Below, in pieces: positions 34,053 to 41,729 of a stretch of DNA of 47,998 bases. Made by a program: the position numbers and the translations under genes. Origin of the DNA: Treponema sp. (GTDB taxonomy: Bacteria; Spirochaetota; Spirochaetia; Treponematales; Treponemataceae). How positions within the stretch are numbered: the first letter of the stretch is position 1; every line of letters starts with the position of its first letter. The DNA is taken from positions 1 through 47,998 of the forward strand of contig JAILON010000032.1 of the NCBI GenBank assembly GCA_024690865.1, in the 5' to 3' direction. Under the pieces are notes generated by a model. That model saw nothing but the letters and a program-made list of their open reading frames with translations. It searched no databases and was not told the DNA's origin.

Positions 34053-35164
34053 GCGGAGAGAACAAGATGACAGAACAGGCAGCTGCTCCCGTTAAAACGG
34101 CAGGCACCCCAGTAACGGCGGCAGCCCCGGCACAGGCAGCTGCCCCGATGAAAGCGGCAACTGCGCCGGTGAAGAATATCGCAAAAGAAGTGTACCTTTC
34201 TTCCAGCCCCCACTACACGAGGGGCGACACGACGCAGAGAATCATGGGGACGGTGCTTCTTGCCATGTTGCCCGAATGCGTCTGGGGCGTACTCACGTTC
34301 GGCTACAAGGCCCTGCTCGTGCTGCTCGTCTCCGTGGCAAGCTGCGTGCTGGCCGAGTGGCTCTTCCAGAAAGCGACCAAGCAGAAGAACACGATCGGCA
34401 ACCTTTCCGCGGCGGTGACGGGCGTCCTGCTCGCGCTCGTGCTGTCGTCCGAGGTTCCCCTCTGGATGGTCGTCATCGGTGCGGTCGTCGCCATCGTCGT
34501 CGCCAAAGGGATGTTCGGCGGCATCGGGTCCAACGTGTTCAACCCGGCCCTGACCGGACGCGGCTTCATGCTGATAAGCTTCGGCGCGGCGATGGGTGCG
34601 TGGAAGGACGCGGCCCCGCTTGATGCAATCTCATCCGCGACCGTGCTGAGCCAGATAAAGGAAGGCTCGTTCGCCTCCGACAGCTCAACCCTGCTCCAGT
34701 ATTTCTTGGGCAACCGGGCGGGCTGCATCGGCGAAGTCTCCATATTGCTCCTTATTCTTTCGTTCGCGTTCCTGCTCGTCACGGGTATCATCGACTGGCG
34801 GGCACCCGTCGCGATGCTCGCGACCTTCGCCGTGGCGACCTTCATCGCGGCCCTTGCCGCTGCGGGAGACGCAGCGGCGGCCTGCTCCGAGGTTCTGCTC
34901 GGCCTGTGCACGGGCGGCGTCGTGTTCGGCGCGGTCTTCATGGTAACGGACTACGCAACGACACCGGTCACCAAGAACGGCAGGCTCGTGTTCGGCTTCG
35001 GCTGCGGCCTGATTACCTTCCTGATCCGCCGCTTCGGCGGTTACCCTGAGGGGGTCATGTTCAGCATCCTGATCATGAACTCCGTCGCCCCCTTCCTGAA
35101 CAAGCTCACTGCGCGGAAGTACGGCTACGGAAAGAAAGTCCAGATGCAAGGAGGCGCGAAATGA
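34049..35164 (+). CDS. rnfD: Rnf complex subunit RnfD
   Basis: This 371-residue membrane subunit is related to NqrB. A 45-residue Ala/Pro/Lys-rich leader (QAAAPVKTAGTPVTAAAPAQ) precedes the family start at EVYLSSSPHYTRGDTTQRIM. It has about nine membrane helices and GGIGSNVFNPALTGRGFML. The Thr of SSAT (in LDAISSATVL) is the probable covalent FMN site, where most homologues have S/DGAT. GGAGG lies before the ATG at 34049; an ATG at 34067 is in frame. The low-complexity leader is not usual. Confidence 0.93.
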   Translation: MSGENKMTEQAAAPVKTAGTPVTAAAPAQAAAPMKAATAPVKNIAKEVYLSSSPHYTRGDTTQRIMGTVLLAMLPECVWGVLTFGYKALLVLLVSVASCVLAEWLFQKATKQKNTIGNLSAAVTGVLLALVLSSEVPLWMVVIGAVVAIVVAKGMFGGIGSNVFNPALTGRGFMLISFGAAMGAWKDAAPLDAISSATVLSQIKEGSFASDSSTLLQYFLGNRAGCIGEVSILLLILSFAFLLVTGIIDWRAPVAMLATFAVATFIAALAAAGDAAAACSEVLLGLCTGGVVFGAVFMVTDYATTPVTKNGRLVFGFGCGLITFLIRRFGGYPEGVMFSILIMNSVAPFLNKLTARKYGYGKKVQMQGGAK

Positions 35165-35796
35165 GCGGACAGGCAATGACAAAGACGGCGGGTTCCGGCA
35201 ACAGCGGCTCCGCCTGGTCCATGATAAAGCTGGGACTTATCCTCGCGGCCTATGCGGTCGCCAGCTGCACCATGCTCGCCGTGGTGAACAGCTTCACCGG
35301 CCCAGTCATCGCGGCCAACCAGCAGCGCAAGGCGAACGCCGCCATGCTGACGGTGCTCCCCCAGGCGGAGGACTTCAAGGACGTTGACGCGGCACGCTGG
35401 GGCACGGTTCCGAGCGGCTCGACGACGGTAGAGTCAGTCAAGCTCGCCACGGCGGGCGGCGCGGTCATCGGCGGCGTCATCCAGATAAGCGGCCCCACCT
35501 ACGACCACGCGGCCATCATGATCGGGATGGACACGCAGGGGACGGTTACGGGGGTACAGTTCCTTGAGAACACGGACTCGCCGGGATTCGGTTCCAAGGC
35601 GAGCGACCCCAACTTCACGCTCCCGAACGGCAAGACCTTCTACGGACAGTTTACGGGCAAGAAAATTGCGGACGGGTTCGTCGCCGGTGAAACATTCGAC
35701 GCGATTTCCGGCGCGACCATCACGAGCAAGGGTGTCGCGAACCTGCTGAGCGACGGAACTGCCATCCTTTATTCGGTTATTGAAGGAGAGAGGTAA
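35161..35796 (+). CDS. rnfG: Rnf complex subunit RnfG
   Basis: This 211-residue protein has one N-terminal membrane helix (MIKLGLILAAYAVASCTMLAVV) and an extracytoplasmic FMN-binding domain. The FMN threonine is in AISGATITSKGV, matching the S(T)GATxxS/T consensus for phosphoester-linked FMN. GFLENTDSPGFG-like VQFLENTDSPGFGSK is a family signature. It overlaps rnfD by four bases and abuts rnfE (TAATG). Confidence 0.95.
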   Translation: MSGQAMTKTAGSGNSGSAWSMIKLGLILAAYAVASCTMLAVVNSFTGPVIAANQQRKANAAMLTVLPQAEDFKDVDAARWGTVPSGSTTVESVKLATAGGAVIGGVIQISGPTYDHAAIMIGMDTQGTVTGVQFLENTDSPGFGSKASDPNFTLPNGKTFYGQFTGKKIADGFVAGETFDAISGATITSKGVANLLSDGTAILYSVIEGER

Positions 35797-36422
35797 TGAC
35801 AAAGGCACAGACTTTCATAAAGGGTATCCTCGTGGAGAACCCCCTGCTCATTCTGAGCATCGGGCTTTGCTCCTCGCTGGGAATCACGACGAGCATCTTC
35901 AACGCGCTCGGCATGGGAGCGGGCATGACATTCGTCCTCGTGATGAGCGAGCTGGTCATCAGCCTCTTCCGCAAGCACATACCGACATCGATACGCCTGC
36001 CGGTATTCATCATCATCATCGCAGCGTTCACGACAATCGTCCAGCTGGTGCTTCAGGCATACGTGCCCGCATTGTACGACGCGCTCGGGGTCTTCATCCC
36101 GCTCATCGTCGTCAACTGCATCATCATGGGCCGCGTGGAGGCGTTCGCATCCAAGAACAAGATTGGCGATTCCGTCCTTGACGGACTGGGTATGGGTATC
36201 GGATACACAATCGTCCTGATTGCGATTTCCCTCATCCGCGAGCTGCTCGGCGGCGGGACGCTTCTCGCCGGTACCGCGCTCAAGATTGAGATTATCCCGG
36301 AAGCCTACCGGATAGGCATACTGAACAGCGCGCCGGGCGGATTCATCGTGTTCGGCATCGTCGCCGCGCTGAACCAGCTCCGCGTCAACGTCGCTGCAAA
36401 CAAGGGGGAGGCTAGCAAATGA
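35796..36422 (+). CDS. rnfE: Rnf complex subunit RnfE
   Basis: This 208-residue integral membrane subunit has six helices and is homologous to NqrD. It begins TFIKGILVENPLLILSIGLC and has LGIT near residue 30 and VNCIIMGRVEAFASKNKIGD in the middle. With RnfA it forms the membrane pair that carries electrons across the bilayer through a shared iron centre. It overlaps rnfA by four bases (ATGA). Confidence 0.95.
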   Translation: MTKAQTFIKGILVENPLLILSIGLCSSLGITTSIFNALGMGAGMTFVLVMSELVISLFRKHIPTSIRLPVFIIIIAAFTTIVQLVLQAYVPALYDALGVFIPLIVVNCIIMGRVEAFASKNKIGDSVLDGLGMGIGYTIVLIAISLIRELLGGGTLLAGTALKIEIIPEAYRIGILNSAPGGFIVFGIVAALNQLRVNVAANKGEASK

Positions 36423-36997
36423 GCGATTTGTTAAAGATTTTCATCGGCTCCATGCTGGTGGACAACGTTGTCTTCATGCAGTACCTCGCGCTCTGCCCCT
36501 TCATCGGCATGACCGGCGAGACCGGCAAGGCGACGGGCATGGGACTGGCGACGACATTCGTCATCGTCCTTGCGACGGCGGTCACCTGGCCCATCTACAA
36601 TTTGGTCATGGTTCCGCTCGGGCTCCAGTTCCTGCAGACCCTCTTCTTCATCCTCGTCATCGCATCGCTCGTGCAGCTGGTCGAGTTCTACCTGAAGAAG
36701 TCCGCGCCCGCCCTCTATTCTTCGATGGGAATCTTCCTGTCGCTGATTACGACGAACTGCGCAGTCCTCGGCGTGACGATTAACTGCATCAGCAAGAACT
36801 ACACGTATGCCGAGAGCATCGTCTACGCGCTCGGCTCTGCGGCAGGATTCCTGCTGAGCATGGTCATCATGTCCGGGGTCAGGAACAAGCTCAAGACCGC
36901 AAGGGTGCCGAAGAGCTTTGACGGAACGCCGATTCTCTTCGTCGCGGCGGGGCTCCTGAGCCTTGCCTTCCTGGGCTTCAAGGGTTTGATAAAATAG
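36419..36997 (+). CDS. rnfA: Rnf complex subunit RnfA
   Basis: This 192-residue six-helix membrane subunit is homologous to NqrE. Family segments are FIGSMLVDNVVFMQYLALCP, FIGMTGETGKATGMG, SLITTNCAVLGVTI and a C-terminal GLLSLAFLGFKGLI. The Cys residues in the ALCP and TTNCAVLG segments are the ones that hold the intramembrane Fe centre in Nqr/Rnf structures. An 86-bp gap precedes rnfB, the only sizeable gap in the operon. Confidence 0.95.
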   Translation: MSDLLKIFIGSMLVDNVVFMQYLALCPFIGMTGETGKATGMGLATTFVIVLATAVTWPIYNLVMVPLGLQFLQTLFFILVIASLVQLVEFYLKKSAPALYSSMGIFLSLITTNCAVLGVTINCISKNYTYAESIVYALGSAAGFLLSMVIMSGVRNKLKTARVPKSFDGTPILFVAAGLLSLAFLGFKGLIK

Positions 36998-37083
36998 AAG
37001 GAAAGCCGGGGATACGGGCGTACCGTTTCCCGGCAACAGTTTCAGGGGCGCGTGGCTGCGTCCCGTGAAAGGTAAGGAGAATC

Positions 37084-37890
37084 ATGAACACCATAGTGAT
37101 TACAATAATCGTGGCCTTCGTCATCGCCTTTGTTCTGGGCGTGGCGCTCGGCCTGTTCAAGAAGATATTCGCCGTCAAGGTGGACCCCAAGATTGAGGAA
37201 ATCCAGGCTGCCCTGTCAGGCGGAAACTGCGGCGGATGCGGTTACGCAGGCTGTGCGGCCTTCGCGGCGGCAGTCGCAAAGGGCGAGGCCCCGGTCAACG
37301 GCTGCGTCGCAGGCGGCCCTGACACGGCGGCGAAGATAGCGGAAATCATGGGCGTGAGCGCGGGTGCGGGCGAAAGAAAGGTCTCCTTCCTCGCCTGCGC
37401 GGGAACGAACGACTGCGCAAAGAGCCGGGGAAACTACAACGGCGTGCGGACCTGCAAGGCGGCGAACCTCGCCGTCGGCGGGACCAAGCTCTGCGCATTC
37501 GGCTGCGTGGGCTTCGGTGACTGCGTGGAGGTCTGCCCCTTCAACGCGCTCACGATGGGCGCGGACGGCCTGCCCCACGTCATCCGCGACAAGTGCACCG
37601 GCTGCGGCAAGTGCGTCAAGGAGTGCCCCAAGCACCTCTTCTCGCTCGTCCCGGCGGACACGAAAGGCTCCATCGCGGTCTGCTCCAACCACAGCGACAA
37701 CAAGCCGCAGATAAAGAAGGACTGCTCCGTCGGCTGCTTCAAGTGCGGCATCTGCACCAAGAAGTGCCCGGAAGCCTGCATCGACATCAGCTCCAGCATA
37801 CCCCAGGTGGATTACGGCAAGTGCACCGCCTGCGGCGAGTGCGTCAAGGTATGTCCCGACCACGTCCTGCGTCTGTTCCAGACCACATAG
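37084..37890 (+). CDS. rnfB: Rnf complex subunit RnfB
   Basis: This 268-residue electron-entry subunit takes electrons from reduced ferredoxin. An N-terminal membrane helix is followed by the four-cysteine domain (GGNCGGCGYAGCAAFAAAV) and several ferredoxin motifs: FGDCVEVCPFNAL, CTGCGKCVKECP, CFKCGICTKKCPEAC and CTACGECVKVCP. It ends the cluster in the order C-D-G-E-A-B known from clostridial and acetogen Rnf, which oxidises ferredoxin with NAD+ and pumps Na+ or H+. AAGGAG lies before the ATG. Confidence 0.95.
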   Translation: MNTIVITIIVAFVIAFVLGVALGLFKKIFAVKVDPKIEEIQAALSGGNCGGCGYAGCAAFAAAVAKGEAPVNGCVAGGPDTAAKIAEIMGVSAGAGERKVSFLACAGTNDCAKSRGNYNGVRTCKAANLAVGGTKLCAFGCVGFGDCVEVCPFNALTMGADGLPHVIRDKCTGCGKCVKECPKHLFSLVPADTKGSIAVCSNHSDNKPQIKKDCSVGCFKCGICTKKCPEACIDISSSIPQVDYGKCTACGECVKVCPDHVLRLFQTT

Positions 37891-37912
37891 GCGGGCAGCG
37901 TTTTTACAGGTG

Positions 37913-37928
37913 CTGACAGTACTGTCAG
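37913..37928. promoter_or_regulatory. Perfect 16-bp palindrome CTGACAGTACTGTCAG
   Basis: It lies 23 bp after rnfB and 147 bp before the DUF4867 gene. No T-run follows, so an operator for the downstream gene is more likely than a terminator. Confidence 0.4.
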
Positions 37929-37948
37929 AAAAACAGTTTGCTAATAGA

Positions 37949-38028
37949 GAGGCAGTTTCAAAAGTCCTTGGAACCACAATGCTACGCACAGGCTTGCATT
38001 GTGTGCCCCCCAGACTCTTTGAAGCTGC
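37949..38028. repeat. Palindromic repeat, GTTTCAAAAGTCC family, with inner hairpin
   Basis: The left arm GAGGCAGTTTCAAAAGTCC (37949-37967) pairs imperfectly with GACTCTTTGAAGCTGC (38013-38028). Inside, CACAATGC (37975-37982) and GCATTGTG (37996-38003) form a perfect 8-bp stem. It occupies the probable leader of the DUF4867 gene. Confidence 0.6.
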
Positions 38029-38074
38029 ATCACCAAAGAATCACCCGCGCGAGCGGAATAGAGGAGTAAAAAGC

Positions 38075-38728
38075 ATGCGTATTAAACCAATCTACAGCCG
38101 CAGTTTTGAAAAGTACGGCAAGGTCCTTACCGGCTATGATGTGACGGACCTTCTTAAAAAACTGGACGACACGACGAAAAAGCCGGACAATGCCGTCATT
38201 TATGAGCCCGGTGATGCGGGCTTGGAATCCCTTCCGATAGCCAAGGAATTCAGCAACAATGCCTACGGCGGAATGCCGATTCAGGTCGGCTACTGCAACG
38301 GCAACAACACCAAGCTGAACTGCCTTGAATGGCATCGCGGTTCTGAGCTCAACATACCCGCCAATGACATTGTGCTTCTTCTTGCGCCCCTTCAGAGCGT
38401 CAAAAATGGAAAGCTGAGCACAGATGCCGTAGAGGCGTTCTACGTTCCGAAGGGAACTGTCGTGCAGGTGTACGAGACGACCCTTCACTACGCACCCTGT
38501 ACTGCCGTCAAGAACGGCGAGGTCTCCAAGGAAGGATTCCGCGTTGTCATCGTTCTGCCAAAGGACACGAACACGGAAAAGCCTGCTGTTACCGAAAAGA
38601 ATCTTGAGGACAAGCTGCTCTGGGCACGCAATAAGTGGCTCATCGCTCATCCAGAGTCAAGCGAGGCCAAGGCCGGTGCTTTTGTCGGCCTCACCGGTAC
38701 AAACATCGACATTGCAAAAAGCAAGTAA
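38075..38728 (+). CDS. DUF4867 family protein
   Basis: This 217-residue protein begins MRIKPIYSRSFEKYGKVLTG and includes GGMPIQVGYCNGNNTKLNCL, EWHRGSELNIPANDIVLLL, EAFYVPKGTVVQVYETTLHY and GFRVVIVLPKDTN. I recognise the DUF4867 family of cupin-like proteins, which often sit near sugar-use genes in gut anaerobes. EWH and the following Glu and His residues could be metal ligands. The true activity is unknown. GAGGAG is 8-9 nt before the ATG. It is a single gene with a long leader holding two palindromes. Confidence 0.8.
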   Translation: MRIKPIYSRSFEKYGKVLTGYDVTDLLKKLDDTTKKPDNAVIYEPGDAGLESLPIAKEFSNNAYGGMPIQVGYCNGNNTKLNCLEWHRGSELNIPANDIVLLLAPLQSVKNGKLSTDAVEAFYVPKGTVVQVYETTLHYAPCTAVKNGEVSKEGFRVVIVLPKDTNTEKPAVTEKNLEDKLLWARNKWLIAHPESSEAKAGAFVGLTGTNIDIAKSK

Positions 38729-38751
38729 ATCCGCGTTTGAATGAACCGCTG

Positions 38752-38848
38752 GCGCCTGCCCGCGACCCGTAGCACATGCAGTCATGCGGGCAGGCGCAGC
38801 GACATGTCCGCAGGGTGTGGCGTGAATCATCGCCCGGCTTGCGGACAT
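38752..38848. other. Two strong tandem hairpins in the DUF4867/ATPase convergent region
   Basis: GCGCCTGCCCGC (38752-38763) and GCGGGCAGGCGC (38786-38797) form a perfect 12-bp stem. ATGTCCGCA (38804-38812) and TGCGGACAT (38840-38848) form a second stem that encloses GGCG-N8-CGCC (38819-38834). Neither is followed by a T-tract. Confidence 0.55.
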
Positions 38849-38854
38849 CTGAAC

Positions 38855-40129
38855 CTAATCTTTCAGCACGCCGACAGGAACCACGAAAACGCCGTCCTTC
38901 CGTTTGTATGCGTACTTTCCGACTGCCGTAAGTACCATGAGGAAAGACGGCTCCTTCATCTTCGACGTGTCTATCTTGTCCCTGAGCTTGAGAAGGTTCT
39001 TTGCCCCGTCGTCAATCAGACCGTCTCCGCCCAGCTTTATCTCGACAAGGCCGTATTTCCCGTTCCTCAGGTGGATTACGGCATCGCATTCCAGGCCGGA
39101 CTTGTCCCGGTAATGGTACACGTTTCCGTCCAAGCTTTCGGCGTACACCCGCAGGTCGCGGACACACAGGGTTTCGAAGAACAGCCCCATCGTATTCAGG
39201 TCATTTATTAAATCCTCCGGGCCAAGTCCAAGGCTCGCGGCGGCAATAGACGGGTCAATGAAATACCTCGTGTCCGAAGTCCGTATGGCAGTCTTGGACC
39301 GCAGATTGGGGTTCCATGCCGGCATGTCCTCGATTACGAAGATTTTCCTCAGCGCGTTCGTGTATGAGTAAATCGTGTCCTCCGTGAGCGTGTCGCTATC
39401 ATTTACCCGCATGTCTTCTTTTATGACGGTATTGGTAGCCTGGCTTCCCTGGTTCCGTGCGTAGGAGCGCATGAGCCGCTTTGTCCGTTCCGCGTCGCGC
39501 GAAACTCCGTCAACCCGCGAGATATCGGAGTTGACCACGGCATCATAATAGTCATTCGCCTGATCGAGGGCAATGTCTTTTTCCATGCCGAGCGTGCCGG
39601 GCCAGCCGCCCCTGCAAATGAGGAAGGCAATGTCATCCAGTGTCAGCGTGTTCTCAGCAATGACGCTGTCCAAGCCCGAAAACAATGCTTTCAGGCTTAT
39701 TCCACCCGTTGACTCGCAGGACTCGTAGAGCGACATGGGACGCATCTTGAGCCATGCGAACCGGCCCGTACCGGAATGGAAAATTTCATCCGTCCGAGGG
39801 GGAACCGCTGACCCCGTGAGGATAAAGTGGCCGTAGTTTTCCCGGTGGTCAACCTCAAAGCGGATTGCATCCCAGAGTTTCGGCGCAATCTGCCATTCGT
39901 CTATGAGTCGGGGAGTCTCACCCGCAAGCAGCTTCCGGGGGCTTATATCTGCCACCGCCAGATTCGCCTTCATGTCCTCCGGGTCGGACATATACAGAAC
40001 GCTCTTCGCGACTTGCTCCGCGGTGGTCGTCTTTCCGCACCACTTGGGCCCCTCGATGAGGACCGCCCCTTTCCCTTTCAGCTTCCGTTCGAGGAGTTTG
40101 TCTGCGATTCTCTGCTTGTAGCCTGCCAT
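38855..40129 (-). CDS. AAA ATPase with C-terminal DUF4143 (copy B)
   Basis: This 424-residue protein has the P-loop in LIEGPKWCGKTTTAEQVA (about 24-41), Walker B-like RLIDEWQIAP, the sensor segment HFILTGSAVPP, and a C-terminal DUF4143 part ending in LECDAVIHLRNGKYGLVEIK, which places Asp and Glu-x-Lys as in PD-(D/E)XK nucleases. It shares architecture but little sequence with copy A at 5729-7066. The start is the ATG at 40129 (MAGYKQRIADKLLERKLKG). A 23-bp direct-repeat array ends 18 nt upstream, and the XRE gene lies just beyond it on the same strand. Confidence 0.9.
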   Translation of the reverse strand: MAGYKQRIADKLLERKLKGKGAVLIEGPKWCGKTTTAEQVAKSVLYMSDPEDMKANLAVADISPRKLLAGETPRLIDEWQIAPKLWDAIRFEVDHRENYGHFILTGSAVPPRTDEIFHSGTGRFAWLKMRPMSLYESCESTGGISLKALFSGLDSVIAENTLTLDDIAFLICRGGWPGTLGMEKDIALDQANDYYDAVVNSDISRVDGVSRDAERTKRLMRSYARNQGSQATNTVIKEDMRVNDSDTLTEDTIYSYTNALRKIFVIEDMPAWNPNLRSKTAIRTSDTRYFIDPSIAAASLGLGPEDLINDLNTMGLFFETLCVRDLRVYAESLDGNVYHYRDKSGLECDAVIHLRNGKYGLVEIKLGGDGLIDDGAKNLLKLRDKIDTSKMKEPSFLMVLTAVGKYAYKRKDGVFVVPVGVLKD

Positions 40130-40147
40130 ATCCCCACTGTACTGCCC

Positions 40148-40239
40148 GTTAGGCAGTTTGTCAAGTTTTTGTTAGGCAGTTTGGCACTTTTTCGTTAGGT
40201 GATTTGGCCGAAATTCGTTAGGCAGTTTGGCCGTCTCTG
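40148..40239. repeat. 23-bp direct-repeat array upstream of ATPase copy B
   Basis: Four units start at 40148, 40171, 40194 and 40217, an exact 23-bp period. Core (+ strand) GTTAGGCAGTTTG, with one variant unit GTTAGGTGATTTG, then about 10 variable bases. The last unit overlaps the end of the XRE gene. The array starts 18 nt before the ATPase ATG, nearly the same geometry as the copy A array. Confidence 0.9.
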
Positions 40240-40580
40240 GGCAGTTTCTTTGCGGCGGCGTGAATCATCGCCTCCAGTGCGGGCAGGTATTCCTGCGAAA
40301 TCGTGTTCAGGTCATCGATAATCCGCTTGTACTTCTCGTAATCCCCCGGCTCCTTCTTGGGGATGTCCGGCTTTGACTGCGGGGCAGTTCCCTTCACAAG
40401 GTATTCAACGCTCGTGTCCAGGGCTTCGGCGAGCTTCACCGCGATTTCGGCATTGGGGATGACGGCACGGCTGTCCACGTAGGTGTCGATGGTGCGCTTG
40501 CTTATGCCGGTCTTGGCGGCAAGCTCCTTTATGATCATCCCCTTGTACTCAATCTGCTCCTTCAAGTTGTCCCTGAACAT
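40218..40580 (-). CDS. XRE-family helix-turn-helix repressor
   Basis: This 120-residue protein has an N-terminal Cro/C1-type HTH (KEQIEYKGMIIKELAAKTGI, then SKRTIDTYVDSRAVIPNAEI) covering residues about 5-65, then a proline- and lysine-rich linker (TAPQSKPDIPKKEPG) and a short helical C-terminus (ALEAMIHAAAKKL). It is phage-repressor-like in size. Its own 5' region holds three copies of a 16-bp operator. Its stop lies inside the first unit of the 23-bp array that precedes ATPase copy B, so the two genes may be transcribed together. Confidence 0.88.
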   Translation of the reverse strand: MFRDNLKEQIEYKGMIIKELAAKTGISKRTIDTYVDSRAVIPNAEIAVKLAEALDTSVEYLVKGTAPQSKPDIPKKEPGDYEKYKRIIDDLNTISQEYLPALEAMIHAAAKKLPRDGQTA

Positions 40581-40592
40581 ACAAGCCTATGA

Positions 40593-40669
40593 TACCGTGA
40601 TTTGGGTGTTTTCTTGTTGATAAATACCGTCTTATCGGTTATCACAGGACTAATACCGAAATATCGGTA
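40593..40669. promoter_or_regulatory. Three operator-like palindromes for the XRE repressor
   Basis: Sites of the form TACCGA-N4-TCGGTA: TACCGTGATTTGGGTG (40593-40608, weak), TACCGTCTTATCGGTT (40625-40640) and TACCGAAATATCGGTA (40654-40669, perfect arms). Start-to-start spacing is 32 and 29 bp, about three helical turns. They fill the divergent promoter region between the XRE gene and the small gene at 40682, as in phage-type switches. A fourth similar site lies at 46701-46716. Confidence 0.7.
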
Positions 40670-40681
40670 AAGGGGGAAAAT

Positions 40682-40855
40682 ATGTCTCTTGATCTGGAAA
40701 TCAAAATGCTTATCCAAGCTGCTGAAAGCAGGAATTTAAATGCCATGTTGAGATTGGCGAACATTTACGAACAAATCGGTACGGACGAGGCATTGAAGGA
40801 AGCGGAAAAATGGCGCAACGAAGCAGGGACAGTGCCCCCTGCTGATGGAAAATAA
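40682..40855 (+). CDS. Small Sel1/TPR-like protein
   Basis: This 57-residue protein begins MSLDLEIKMLIQAAESRNLN, then AMLRLANIYEQIG and EALKEAEKWRNEA, which reads like one or one and a half Sel1/TPR-type helical repeats (…AMLRLA..Y…A..W…A). AAAGGGGGAAA is the ribosome-binding site. It is divergent from the XRE gene behind the three operators, so it is probably repressed by it. The next gene starts 17 bases downstream. The function is unknown. Confidence 0.65.
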   Translation: MSLDLEIKMLIQAAESRNLNAMLRLANIYEQIGTDEALKEAEKWRNEAGTVPPADGK

Positions 40856-40872
40856 ATCACAAGGGGTACAGT

Positions 40873-41493
40873 ATGAGCGATGTAAAGAAAACAGGTGATT
40901 TTGATGTTCTCATGGAAAAATGGAACGATGTTTTGACGCGTGATATAGCTTGGAAGGTACGTGACTGTGTAGAGTTTGATGAAGGCAACGAAGTTGAAAT
41001 ATATTGCGCTGACGGCAAACAGGTCTTGTACTTTCACAAAAGCCGTAGCGAACATAAAGAAGACATATATGGCGAAAAAAAAGAATCCGATTATGGACTC
41101 AGGATTGAAATCGCATATAGCCCCGAGCTACCAAGCTTAGATGAATCTGGCTTCTGTCAGCCAGCAAAGGTATTGACCTTTTTATGGAATTATTATTTGG
41201 GTTATAGCGTTGAGGTAGGGTATTTCCAGAGACGGTATTATGATTATGATGACTTTAATAGCACTATTTTTGGTGGCGGTAATGCTGAGAAAAAGGGAGA
41301 AGCAAGCTTAAGAAATGATCGACATTATAATTATGTGAAAGATCGATATGAGAATGAAAGGCCTGAGATTGCAGGGTTTGAACCTGTGGTCGGGAGCAAA
41401 TTTTACGGTAATCTTATGAAGTTTTGCGAGAAAATGGAAAACCTCGCGAAGACAGGAAAAAAGATGAAGGACGACGAGTTCGATTCCCTATAA
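40873..41493 (+). CDS. Hypothetical protein, A+T-rich gene
   Basis: This 206-residue protein is not recognised. It is acidic and rich in Tyr, Asp and Glu (QRRYYDYDDFNSTIFGGG; KEDIYGEKKESDYGLRIEI), with no signal peptide or membrane segment. The segment KVLTFLWNYYLGYSVEVGYF could be the core of a small globular fold. The DNA is clearly richer in A+T than the rnf and gyrB genes, suggesting recent acquisition. It probably forms an operon with the small gene upstream and the two genes downstream (23-bp gap, then overlap). Confidence 0.65.
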   Translation: MSDVKKTGDFDVLMEKWNDVLTRDIAWKVRDCVEFDEGNEVEIYCADGKQVLYFHKSRSEHKEDIYGEKKESDYGLRIEIAYSPELPSLDESGFCQPAKVLTFLWNYYLGYSVEVGYFQRRYYDYDDFNSTIFGGGNAEKKGEASLRNDRHYNYVKDRYENERPEIAGFEPVVGSKFYGNLMKFCEKMENLAKTGKKMKDDEFDSL

Positions 41494-41516
41494 TCAAGGA
41501 CGCGAGGAGGACTTGT

Positions 41517-41729
41517 ATGACCGCTGAAGAGTTCGGGAAGAAATTCTCGAAGCTTGAGGAGAAGCACGACAGGCTCCAAAAGAAGTATGATTCGCTCATG
41601 CTTGACTCCCTGTCGCCAGACGAGGCGGCATTTGAGGAAGCGGACATACTTCTGGGCAAAATCAGCGACTCCATAGACCAAATGACCGGGATGCTCGACA
41701 GCTTTACCAAGGAATGCCCTGATGGATGA
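41517..41729 (+). CDS. Small coiled-coil protein
   Basis: This 70-residue protein begins MTAEEFGKKFSKLEEKHDRL and continues with QKKYDSLMLDSLSPDEAAFE and ISDSIDQMTGMLDSFTKE. It is charged and helical with heptad-like spacing. GAGGAGG lies 7 nt before the ATG. It overlaps the DUF1232 gene by 8 bases, so both are translated together. No family recognised. Confidence 0.65.
   Translation: MTAEEFGKKFSKLEEKHDRLQKKYDSLMLDSLSPDEAAFEEADILLGKISDSIDQMTGMLDSFTKECPDG

Noticed and set aside
37913..37928. Terminator of the rnf operon
   Set aside because: The perfect palindrome is not followed by a T-tract, so I list it as a possible operator only.
40148..40239. CRISPR or plasmid iteron origin
   Set aside because: Four 23-bp units resemble iterons, but no Rep protein, DnaA box cluster or plasmid gene is near. 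I keep the neutral description.
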